In this document: in pieces, positions 15,449 to 21,445 of the stretch
How positions within the stretch are numbered: the first letter of the stretch is position 1
How the letters are laid out: each line of letters opens with the position of its first letter
From: UBA2128 sp964534955
Lineage (GTDB): Bacteria > Fidelibacterota > Marinisomatia > Marinisomatales > UBA2128
Assembly: GCA_964534955.1 (NCBI GenBank)
Contig: CAZHRR010000029.1
Coordinates: 1-21,445, forward strand
DNA length: 21,445 bases
Direction: 5' to 3'
The notes under the pieces: model-generated
What the model was told of the DNA's origin: nothing
What the model saw: the letters and a program-made list of their open reading frames with translations, nothing else
Databases searched by the model: none
Position numbers and translations under genes: made by a program

Positions 15449-16471
15449 ATGACACTCCACGATTCAATCGAGAAAGTAAGAATTGATTTCGCTGAAGCTG
15501 TAAAGGGCATGCCCTTTACGCAAGATGAAGCGAACGAGATTAAGAACAGATTCCTTGGTCGAAAGGGTCTGGTAGCAGAATTATTTTCTCAGATGAAGGA
15601 TGTTAAACCTGAAGATCGTCCTGAAGCAGGGCAAACGCTTAACCAGTTGAAGAATGACCTTTCACGTGTAATAGAGAAATTACTCGATCAAGCGATTCAA
15701 AGTAAATCGGAAGTTGATGAGACAGTAGATCCCACACTTCCCGGTGATTTTATTCCTGTCGGTTCCATCCATCCCTTAGAGAAGACCATCCAGGAGATCA
15801 AGAAGATCTTTGAATCTATTGGATTCAATTCCGTATATGGCCCTGAGATTGATGATGATTACCACAATTTCGAGGCTCTAAATATTCCACATCATCATCC
15901 TGCCAGAGATATGCAGGATACTTTCTATGTTGATGATGAAGTCGTGCTGCGAACACATACATCCAACACTCAGATCCATGTGATGGAGGAGGAAGAACCA
16001 CCTCTTCGTGTTATTGTTCCCGGGAGGGTTTATCGCAATGAAGCTATTAGTGTCCGCAGCTACTGCCTCTTTCACCAGATAGAGGGACTCTATGTCGCAA
16101 GAAATGTATCATTCTCCGAATTGAAAGGGACACTGGAATATTTTGTAAAATCCTTCTTTGGCGCTGATGTTAACACAAGATTCCGACCAAGTTATTTCCC
16201 CTTTACAGAACCAAGTGCAGAATTTGATGTATCATGTATATTCTGCGAAGGTAATGGCTGTAAAACGTGCAAAAACACAGGGTGGTTGGAAATACTGGGT
16301 TGTGGCATGGTTGATCCAGCTGTATTTGAGAAAGTAGGTTACGACCCTGACGAATGGAGCGGGTATGCATTCGGTATGGGTATTGAACGTTTAACGATGC
16401 TGAAATATGGAATTGATGACATCAGGCTTTTCTTCAACGGTGATGTACGATTCCTGAGGCAGTTCAGATGA
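15449..16471 (+). CDS. pheS: Phenylalanine--tRNA ligase alpha subunit
   Basis: A 340-residue class II synthetase catalytic subunit. The N-terminal coiled coil (about 1-90) normally contacts tRNA-Phe. Catalytic signatures follow: GFNSVYGPEIDDDYHNFEAL, DTFYVDD with LRTHTSNTQI (motif 2 region), GRVYRNEAISVRSYCLFHQI, FTEPSAEFDV, and motif 3 GYAFGMGIERLTMLKYGIDD. A four-cysteine cluster CIFCEGNGCKTC may bind zinc, as in many bacterial PheS. The length is usual (about 330-350). No strong ribosome binding site is seen before the ATG. The stop overlaps pheT by ATGA, giving coupled synthesis for the alpha2-beta2 enzyme. Confidence 0.95.
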   Translation: MTLHDSIEKVRIDFAEAVKGMPFTQDEANEIKNRFLGRKGLVAELFSQMKDVKPEDRPEAGQTLNQLKNDLSRVIEKLLDQAIQSKSEVDETVDPTLPGDFIPVGSIHPLEKTIQEIKKIFESIGFNSVYGPEIDDDYHNFEALNIPHHHPARDMQDTFYVDDEVVLRTHTSNTQIHVMEEEEPPLRVIVPGRVYRNEAISVRSYCLFHQIEGLYVARNVSFSELKGTLEYFVKSFFGADVNTRFRPSYFPFTEPSAEFDVSCIFCEGNGCKTCKNTGWLEILGCGMVDPAVFEKVGYDPDEWSGYAFGMGIERLTMLKYGIDDIRLFFNGDVRFLRQFR

Positions 16472-18498
16472 TTATCAGCATTGAATGGCTGCGGTCCTTT
16501 GTTGATTTCGACCTCGATGCTCAAGATCTGGCTGATCTGCTTACAGCTGGAGGGATAGAATCAGAGGCTGGTGGTGAGAGTATACTCAAGCTCGATTTAA
16601 CACCCAATCGCCCCGACTGTATGTCCCATCTTGGAGTAGCCCGGGAAGTTGCCGTTCTTTCGGGAAGTGAGCTTAAGCAACCCGACATCAATCTTCGTGA
16701 ATCATCCCAAAAAGTGGGTGATTCTTTTTCTGTTGAGATAGTGGATGAAAAAGCATGTCCACGATATGCGGCACGTATCGTACGTAATGTAAAAATTGGA
16801 CCATCACCCGGTTGGTTGTCATCCCGATTGGAAACCGTGGGAATTCGAAGTATCAATAACGTGGTGGATATAGCTAACTATGTTCTAATGGAACTGGGAC
16901 ATCCTCTGCATACATTTGATTTGAATCTGCTTGAAGGTGAAAAGATAGTTGTTAGATTGGCTGAGGATGGTGAAAAAATAGTCACTCTCGATGATGAAGA
17001 AAGAACTTTGAACCATCATCATCTATTGATTTGTGATGCCAACAAACCGGTAGCTCTGGCAGGAGTTATGGGGTGTGCTAATTCAGAAGTGTCAGAGACT
17101 ACGACGGATATTCTGATTGAAAGTGCTTACTTTGATCCAGTTACTATCCGGCGTGGTTCCAAATCATTAGGTTTGAGTACCGAAGCGTCAAAGCGATTTG
17201 AAAGGGGGACAGATTTCGAGGGACTCATCACAGCATTAGATAGAACTGCTGAACTTCTTGCAGAACTTGCAGATGGTACGGTTGAAAAAGGTATTGTCGA
17301 TGCGTATCCCTCAGAAATATCAATTGAAGAAATTACTCTACGTCCCGGTAAAGCATCCGAAGTAATTGGTCATGACATTGATGAGAACTTTATCGAAGAG
17401 ACTTTCGCAGGACTTGAAATATCTTCCACAAAGACGAAGAACGGATTTGTCTCTGTTCCACCTACCTTTAGACCTGATCTCGAGCGTGAAATAGATCTGA
17501 TTGAAGAGTTGGCAAGGGTGTACGGTTATGAATCTATTCAGTCGAAGTTTTCATTTGAAGGTAATATTGAAAAAGTCGAACATGATCCAGAAATACATGT
17601 CTCTGAACTTAAGAGATTTCTCGCAGGAATAGGATTTAACGAGATTTATAGCAACAGCCTCATGAACAGCAGAAGAGCAGCACTTTTTGGAAAAGGTGAT
17701 CCTCTGGTAGTTCAAAATCCACTCAGCAATGAAATGTCAGCACTGCGACCATCCTTGATTCCAGGTCTTCTCAGGGCGCTGAAGTACAATCTGAACAGGA
17801 ATGAGACAAATCTGGCTCTATTTGAGTACGGAGTAGTTTTCTCAGCTAATCCAAAAGCAGAATTCGGCAGGGAAGAGGCTGCACAATTAACCGGAGTCGT
17901 ATGTGGACAGAGAAATCCTGAAGGGTGGAGAACAAGCGATCAGCCTCATGATCTCTTTTTTATTAAGGGTGTAGTTAATAGTCTCGCTGAATTCATCAAT
18001 GTTGGTATTCCTGATTTTTCATCAGCTGACACTCCATCTGTTTATTACGAGGAACAAATTGCTAATATTGATGGCGAACCAATTGCACTGTTTGGTTCTA
18101 TTCCTATACAGCAGCTACAAGCATATGAAATAGAAACTCCAGTATTTAGTTTCTCTCTAAATCTCGATAACATTGCTTCTAATATGTCATATCCTGTCCG
18201 GTATGCACCTGTTCCTCAGTTTCCCGGAATAGAACGGGATTATTCATTCATTGTTGGAAAGGAAGTTCAGGCAGGAGAGATTGATAAATTAATAAGGTCT
18301 AAGGGAACCAATCTTTTGAAAAAAGTAAAACTGGTAGATCTCTATACCGGAGAGCAAATTGGTTCTGATGAAAAAAGTGTTTCCTTCAGGCTTCTATTTC
18401 AAGCAACTGATAGAACTCTGAGAGACAGCGAAATAGATGAGATTTCAGAATCAATAATTCAGGTGGCAAGGAAAAAGTTAGGAGCTAAATTACGATAG
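16468..18498 (+). CDS. pheT: Phenylalanine--tRNA ligase beta subunit lacking the N-terminal tRNA-binding OB domain
   Basis: The beta subunit carries editing of Tyr-tRNA-Phe and structural roles. It is 676 residues, against about 790-800 in most bacteria. The opening MIISIEWLRSFVDFD through LLTAGGIESEAGG is normal, but it runs directly into LKLDLTPNRPDCMSHLGVAREVA. The roughly 115-residue EMAP-II-type OB fold that should lie between (about residues 40-150) is absent, in a clean continuous frame. The rest is complete: B3/B4 editing domain (SINNVVDIANYVLMELGHPL, STEASKRFERGTD), B5 (PTFRPDLEREIDLIEELARV), catalytic-like core, and the C-terminal FDX-ACB anticodon domain (YAPVPQFPGIERDYSFIV onward). 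It should still pair with PheS, with altered tRNA contacts. Confidence 0.93.
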   Translation: MIISIEWLRSFVDFDLDAQDLADLLTAGGIESEAGGESILKLDLTPNRPDCMSHLGVAREVAVLSGSELKQPDINLRESSQKVGDSFSVEIVDEKACPRYAARIVRNVKIGPSPGWLSSRLETVGIRSINNVVDIANYVLMELGHPLHTFDLNLLEGEKIVVRLAEDGEKIVTLDDEERTLNHHHLLICDANKPVALAGVMGCANSEVSETTTDILIESAYFDPVTIRRGSKSLGLSTEASKRFERGTDFEGLITALDRTAELLAELADGTVEKGIVDAYPSEISIEEITLRPGKASEVIGHDIDENFIEETFAGLEISSTKTKNGFVSVPPTFRPDLEREIDLIEELARVYGYESIQSKFSFEGNIEKVEHDPEIHVSELKRFLAGIGFNEIYSNSLMNSRRAALFGKGDPLVVQNPLSNEMSALRPSLIPGLLRALKYNLNRNETNLALFEYGVVFSANPKAEFGREEAAQLTGVVCGQRNPEGWRTSDQPHDLFFIKGVVNSLAEFINVGIPDFSSADTPSVYYEEQIANIDGEPIALFGSIPIQQLQAYEIETPVFSFSLNLDNIASNMSYPVRYAPVPQFPGIERDYSFIVGKEVQAGEIDKLIRSKGTNLLKKVKLVDLYTGEQIGSDEKSVSFRLLFQATDRTLRDSEIDEISESIIQVARKKLGAKLR

Positions 18499-18500
18499 AG

Positions 18501-18683
18501 ATGAGCGCACAACTTCCCCAACTCAAAGCACTGGAAAAGCGACTCGAAAAGCTTTCTGAAGAAATAGGCAGCTTACGCAGTAATAATGATGAAAACGGCG
18601 GAACAGATCCACTTAGTGACGAAGTGAAGTCCAGAATAGAAAAGAAGATCCGAAAGCTGCTGGATATGCTGGACGCGTTTTAA
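18501..18683 (+). CDS. Small coiled-coil protein of unknown function
   Basis: A 60-residue frame starting 2 bp after pheT and ending 10 bp before zapA. It is charged and heptad-like (LKALEKRLEKLSEEIGSLR), then has a polar hinge rich in Asn, Asp and Gly, then a second helix (VKSRIEKKIRKLLDMLDAF). There is no signal peptide or membrane segment. Position and coiled-coil character suggest a division-associated partner, loosely similar to ZapB-type proteins, but I do not recognise the family. Tight spacing supports it being real. Confidence 0.6.
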   Translation: MSAQLPQLKALEKRLEKLSEEIGSLRSNNDENGGTDPLSDEVKSRIEKKIRKLLDMLDAF

Positions 18684-18693
18684 GGAGGTATTT

Positions 18694-18993
18694 ATGGAAG
18701 ATCATGATCAAAATCTTGTTAGAGTATCCATATTCGGCCAGGAATACACTGTAAAAGCCCAGGCAGATTCAAGATACATTGCTGATGTGGCTGACTATGT
18801 TGATTCCAAAATGCGGGAAGTGTCGGAAGGACTTCCATCAAATCAATCTGAGTTGAGAATTGCAATCTTGACATCTATGAGCATCACCGATGAACTGTTC
18901 TCCATCCGACGTGAAAGAGAAGATATAATATCGGATGTCGAGGATCGAGCGGCATCTATGGTAGAACTGATAGATGAGTCGGTTCTCACCTGA
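18694..18993 (+). CDS. zapA: Cell division protein ZapA
   Basis: A 99-residue ZapA-like protein that crosslinks FtsZ filaments at mid-cell. The N-terminal globular part shows VRVSIFGQEYTVKAQADSRY and IADVADYVDSKMRE, followed by the long helix ILTSMSITDELFSIRREREDI that forms the dimer/tetramer coiled coil. Length fits the family. A perfect AAGGAGG lies about 6 nt before the ATG, the strongest ribosome binding site in the block. Location after pheT is common in several phyla. Confidence 0.88.
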   Translation: MEDHDQNLVRVSIFGQEYTVKAQADSRYIADVADYVDSKMREVSEGLPSNQSELRIAILTSMSITDELFSIRREREDIISDVEDRAASMVELIDESVLT

Positions 18994-19051
18994 TCACAAT
19001 CGATAAATCGATCTATCGTTAACCACCATACAATACCCCGGAGTAATTTCA

Positions 19052-19945
19052 ATGACTGATTCATCCTCAACACTTGTTCTTTCAGGTAAAGAAGTTGCAG
19101 CTTCAGTTTATGATCGACTGGAGACATCAATTTCTACTCTCGCAGCTCGCGGGATTGTTCCGGGATTGGCTGCAGTTTTAATGGGAAACGATCCTGCTTC
19201 CGAGGTCTATGTGAGGATGAAGACTAAGAGATTTGCCAAACTCAACCTTCACTCAGAGACTATTTATATCCCATCAGATATGAAGGAAAATCATATCCTT
19301 GACTTGATTCTTCGTTTGAATGAAAATCCTGAATTTCACGGGATTCTTGTACAGCTCCCGCTTCCGAAGAGAGTTGATACAGAAAATATTTTAAATGCAG
19401 TTTCTCCTGAAAAGGATGTAGACGGTTTTCACCCTGTGAATCTGGGACGACTGGCATCCGGCAAACCCCGATTTATCCCCTGCACTCCCAAAGGTATTCT
19501 TGAGATACTCAAACACTACGATATATCCACACAGGGTAAGCATGTTGTAGTGGTGGGGAGGAGCAATATCGTCGGAAGACCCTTGTCGTTATTACTGGGA
19601 CTGAAAAACGAAACTGGGAATGCGACAGTAACTGTATGTCACTCCCGTACGCCTGATATTGGTTACCACACCAGGCAGGCAGATATTATTATAGCAGCTG
19701 TGGGAGTTCCGAAACTTATTGGCAACGACATGGTATCACCAGATACAGTGATTATTGACGTAGGTGTAAACCGCGTTGATGACGAGAGCGAGAAAGGTTA
19801 TCATCTGGAAGGCGATGTCAATTTTGATGCTGTTCAGGGCATCGCTTCAGCAATTACACCCGTCCCCGGAGGTGTTGGACCTATGACAATTGCGATGCTG
19901 GTAGAAAATACTGTAGAAGCTGCAGAGAATTTTGTGAGTAGTTGA
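19052..19945 (+). CDS. folD: Bifunctional methylenetetrahydrofolate dehydrogenase/cyclohydrolase
   Basis: A 297-residue FolD, interconverting 5,10-methylene-, methenyl- and 10-formyl-tetrahydrofolate with NADP. Conserved parts are SEVYVRMKTKRFAKL (catalytic Tyr and Lys region), VQLPLPKRV, SPEKDVDGFHPVNLGRL, PCTPKGILEIL, the Rossmann VVVGRSNIVGRPLSLLL, HSRTPD, ADIIIAAVGVP, and the C-terminal TPVPGGVGPMTIAMLVENT. Length is usual (280-300). GGAG lies about 8 nt before the ATG. The 58-bp gap after zapA includes two ATCGAT copies (18999-19004, 19007-19012), which could be a small dyad; there is no clear terminator, so folD may be co-transcribed with zapA. Confidence 0.95.
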   Translation: MTDSSSTLVLSGKEVAASVYDRLETSISTLAARGIVPGLAAVLMGNDPASEVYVRMKTKRFAKLNLHSETIYIPSDMKENHILDLILRLNENPEFHGILVQLPLPKRVDTENILNAVSPEKDVDGFHPVNLGRLASGKPRFIPCTPKGILEILKHYDISTQGKHVVVVGRSNIVGRPLSLLLGLKNETGNATVTVCHSRTPDIGYHTRQADIIIAAVGVPKLIGNDMVSPDTVIIDVGVNRVDDESEKGYHLEGDVNFDAVQGIASAITPVPGGVGPMTIAMLVENTVEAAENFVSS

Positions 19946-19948
19946 GTG

Positions 19949-19998
19949 CTCCGCAGGAACTCCTGGAGGTAACTGGTGGAGTGGTAACTGGTAGAGTG
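19949..19998 (+). repeat. Hairpin plus two-copy 15-bp tandem repeat
   Basis: Just after folD, CTCC-GC-AGGA-AC-TCCT-GGAG (19949-19968) folds as an interrupted hairpin similar to the CAGGATCCTG palindrome at 9407-9428. It is followed by two copies of a 15-bp unit differing at one base: GTAACTGGTGGAGTG (19969-19983) and GTAACTGGTAGAGTG (19984-19998). There is no T-run, so it is not an obvious terminator. The next 52 bp up to tRNA-Arg hold nothing I recognise. Confidence 0.55.
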
Positions 19999-20050
19999 GT
20001 GATTAGTACTTCACAAGATACAACTCACATGTTAGCAATCACCAACAGAT

Positions 20051-20124
<74 letters not shown>

Positions 20125-20129
20125 CTATC

Positions 20130-20199
20130 GAGCGTCCCAACACGGAAGTGTCGGGAACGCCAAAGGTTCTCCACAGGACCCTTCGTGGAATCTTGTTTA
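20130..20199 (+). pseudogene. tRNA-like remnant with palindromes, downstream of tRNA-Arg
   Basis: The order of elements parallels the chimeric tRNA-Val copy. GAGCG (D-stem 3' strand, 20130-20134) is followed by an imperfect 9-bp hairpin TCCCAACAC-GGAA-GTGTCGGGA (20135-20156). Next come ACGCCAAAGGTTC (20157-20169, variable region and 5' T arm) and a TCCAC/GTGGA hairpin (20170-20189) where the T-loop should be, then AATCTTG like a 3' T stem. It shares GAGCGTCCC and GTCGGGA with 12201-12221. The bases are not those of tRNA-Arg, so the source tRNA is uncertain. The tRNA reading is an interpretation by analogy. Confidence 0.5.
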
Positions 20200-20449
20200 C
20201 CCATCGTAATGAAATGAAGATTGGCCTGCCTGTCGTAATGAAATGAAGATTGGCNNNNNNNNNNNNNNNNNNNNNNNNNNNNNNNNNNNNNNNNNNNNNN
20301 NNNNNNNNNNNNNNNNNNNNNNNNNNNNNNNNNNNNNNNNNNNNNNNNNNNNNNCCCATCGTAATGAAATGAAGATTGGCCTGCCTGTCGTAATGAAATG
20401 AAGATTGGCCTGCCCGTCGAAATACCATGTAGACGGGTCGAGCGTACTA
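20200..20449 (+). repeat. 29-bp tandem repeat array, copy A, ending in a tRNA-Arg 3'-end echo
   Basis: The unit is 29 bp, opening CCTGCCTGTC or CCTGCCCGTC, continuing GTAATGAAATGAAG and ending ATTGG. Units occur back to back with no spacers on both sides of the scaffold gap. The last unit diverges into CCCGTC (20412-20417) that can pair with GACGGG (20432-20437), then GTCGAGCGTACTA (20437-20449). This matches 12 of 13 bases of the end of tRNA-Arg and its flank (20115-20127). A second copy of the same terminus lies at 21162-21202. The rest of the spacer to 20567 is AT-rich and presumably holds the toxin-antitoxin promoter. Confidence 0.7.
20255..20354. other. Assembly gap of exactly 100 N inside the repeat
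   Basis: The run of 100 N is a standard scaffold placeholder, so its length carries no information. The 55 bases before it (20200-20254) and the 55 after it (20355-20409) are identical, so the two contigs overlap end to end. The true sequence may simply join at that overlap, or may hold additional repeat units. Confidence 0.95.
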
Positions 20450-20567
20450 ATAGACTGATGCCTACCGAATTAAATTCAAAATTCATCAAAATACATATGG
20501 GATTAAGTTTAATGTAATTGAAGAATTAATTTGTAATTTTAAACGGTAAAAATAATTGGAGGATTTT

Positions 20568-20783
20568 ATGAATTTAAAATTAAAAGAAAAAATTAATGAA
20601 GATTTAGAAGAACTATCGCCGCTGCATGTTAAGGAGGTTTTAGATTTTATTGATTTTTTAAAAAGTAAAGAAAATGAAGAATCAGACACGGATTATCTAA
20701 CGAGTATCCCTGGGATGGCTGATTCTATTATTTCTGAAGCAAGACGAGAGTTAAGCGAGTATAGTGAAGAATTAGATTGGTAA
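20568..20783 (+). CDS. Antitoxin of a YoeB-type toxin-antitoxin pair
   Basis: A 71-residue acidic protein. I chose ATG 20568, preceded at 5 nt by GGAGG, over an upstream TTG at 20556. The N-terminal half is amphipathic (INEDLEELSPLHVKEVLDFI, DUF2281-like) and the C-terminal part carries SIPGMADSIISEARREL then SEELDW, a tail I associate with small antitoxins paired with RelE/YoeB-type toxins. It is not a recognisable YefM/Phd protein. Its stop TAA overlaps the toxin ATG by one base, the usual coupling. Antitoxins of this sort bind and mask the toxin through the C-terminus and often repress the shared promoter; the family name is tentative. Confidence 0.75.
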   Translation: MNLKLKEKINEDLEELSPLHVKEVLDFIDFLKSKENEESDTDYLTSIPGMADSIISEARRELSEYSEELDW

Positions 20784-21043
20784 TGTATCGTTTACTTTAT
20801 TCCCCTCAAGCGAAGAAAGACGCAAAAAAAATAGCAAAAAGTAATTTGAAGGCGAAAGCTGAAAACTTACTTAATGTAATTCAAGAAGATCCTTTTGCAT
20901 ACCCACCATCTTATGAAAATTTATATGGAAAGCTTGATGGCTTTGTTTCAAGAAGAATAAATAAACAACATCGTTTGGTTTATCAAGTTCTTGAAGAAGA
21001 CAATATAATAAAAGTTATCAGAATGTGGACTCATTATGAATAG
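20783..21043 (+). CDS. YoeB/Txe-family mRNA interferase toxin
   Basis: An 86-residue basic protein from ATG 20783 (TAATG overlap with the antitoxin). Family landmarks are YSPQAKKDAKKIAKSNLKAK, the DPFAYPPSYENLYGKLDGF stretch, SRRINKQHRLVYQV and the C-terminal RMWTHYE. The conserved catalytic Arg in the RLVY strand and the terminal His-Tyr are present, so it is probably active. YoeB toxins cleave mRNA on the ribosome. The operon is AT-rich relative to the core genes and lies between two copies of the repeat that ends like tRNA-Arg, so it looks acquired. No separate terminator is clear. Confidence 0.88.
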   Translation: MYRLLYSPQAKKDAKKIAKSNLKAKAENLLNVIQEDPFAYPPSYENLYGKLDGFVSRRINKQHRLVYQVLEEDNIIKVIRMWTHYE

Positions 21044-21100
21044 GACTTTATCTAAAGATTTTCTGACAACCTATTACCAATCATTTACCCTTTTGGAATC

Positions 21101-21202
21101 CTACCTGTCATACGTATTGAATTGATGATTGGCCTGCCCGTCGTAATGAAATGAAGATTGGCCTGCCCGTCGAAATATCATGTAGACGGGTCGGGCGTAC
21201 CA
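21101..21202 (+). repeat. 29-bp repeat array, copy B, ending in a tRNA-Arg 3'-end echo with CCA
   Basis: A degenerate unit (21101-21132) is followed by an intact 29-bp unit (21133-21161). The terminal variant follows, in which CCCGTC pairs with GACGGG (ending 21190), and then GTCGGGCGTAC (21190-21200), identical over 11 bases to the tRNA-Arg end at 20115-20125. The bases after the acceptor-like CGGGCGT are ACCA (21199-21202), as in a mature tRNA 3' end. Together with copy A it brackets the toxin-antitoxin operon as direct repeats about 750 bp apart. Confidence 0.7.
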
Positions 21203-21357
21203 GTCAACAAAAAGTTAAGAACTTTCATTTCAATTTCATTCTCAAGTGGGTTAGAAGTCCCTATCTATTCGTAAATCATAAGTCTAAGTTAATATAATAG
21301 ATATGTAAATATATGATATTCCATAATCTAACAGGGTTTGCAATTTTCAATCGGTGT

Positions 21358-21395
21358 ACTAGGTGGAAAACGTCATTTTCAACCTAACCCCTAGT
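21358..21395. repeat. Nested inverted repeat near the right edge
   Basis: AGGTGGAAAA (21361-21370) and TTTTCAACCT (21376-21385) form a 10-bp stem with one mismatch and a CGTCA loop. ACTAG (21358-21362) and CTAGT (21391-21395) form an outer repeat. The surrounding 21203-21445 is AT-rich without a credible gene; this dyad is the only structure I see there. Confidence 0.4.
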
Positions 21396-21445
21396 GTCAT
21401 GTCAACCTTGTAATGTCGTAATATATGTGGTAAATTTTCTTCATA

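Noticed and set aside
18994..19051. 6S RNA gene after zapA, as in proteobacteria
   Set aside because: Only 58 bp separates zapA and folD, too short for 6S RNA, and no matching long hairpin is seen.
20200..21202. CRISPR array suggested by repeats of about 29 bp
   Set aside because: Units are directly abutting with no unique spacers, only two to three per site, and there are no cas genes; this is a tandem repeat.

Overview
The window (about 21.4 kb, roughly 40% GC with local swings) looks like chromosomal sequence from a bacterium of the FCB/Marinimicrobia-KSB1 type. This placement is an inference. It rests on a membrane Ser/Thr kinase fused to a FlgO/TolB-like domain and TPRs, a lysine 6-aminotransferase/ALDH7 pair, hairpin-rich intergenic spacers, and a standard thrS-infC-rpmI-rplT-pheS-pheT-zapA cluster. 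No marker seen here fixes the taxon. The window includes one 100-N scaffold gap (20255-20354), so it comes from a draft assembly.

Left part (1-6300) is accessory. It holds the 3' end of a DUF4143-type AAA ATPase, a degenerate echo of a kinase 5' end, a kinase-TPR gene broken by a one-base frameshift, a PP2C phosphatase, and an AT-rich single-domain SpoIIE-type phosphatase. These are followed by an array of REP-like palindromes, a 61-codon remnant of a type I DNA methylase, and a polypyrimidine tract of about 220 bp. The kinase and PP2C could form a reversible phosphorylation switch, with the second phosphatase nearby.

Middle part (6315-11927): an ALDH7-family dehydrogenase and L-lysine 6-aminotransferase form a two-gene operon converting lysine to 2-aminoadipate. 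A spacer with a MITE-like inverted-repeat element follows. Then come thymidylate kinase and an overlapping exported S41/Ctp protease.

Core block (12024-19945): tRNA-Val(GAC), a chimeric tRNA-Val copy, thrS, infC (probably starting at a non-AUG codon inside thrS), rpmI, rplT, a terminator, pheS, pheT (lacking its usual N-terminal tRNA-binding OB domain), a small coiled-coil ORF, zapA and folD. This is mostly translation plus cell division and folate one-carbon metabolism.

Right part (19946-21445): tRNA-Arg(CCG), a second tRNA-like chimera, a 29-bp tandem repeat interrupted by the assembly gap, a YoeB-type toxin-antitoxin operon, and a second copy of the repeat. Both repeat copies end in a near-exact echo of the tRNA-Arg 3' end, so the toxin-antitoxin pair sits in a cassette-like setting. 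The most unusual signal in the window is that both tRNA genes are followed by tRNA-derived sequences in which a palindrome replaces the anticodon arm and another sits in the T-loop.
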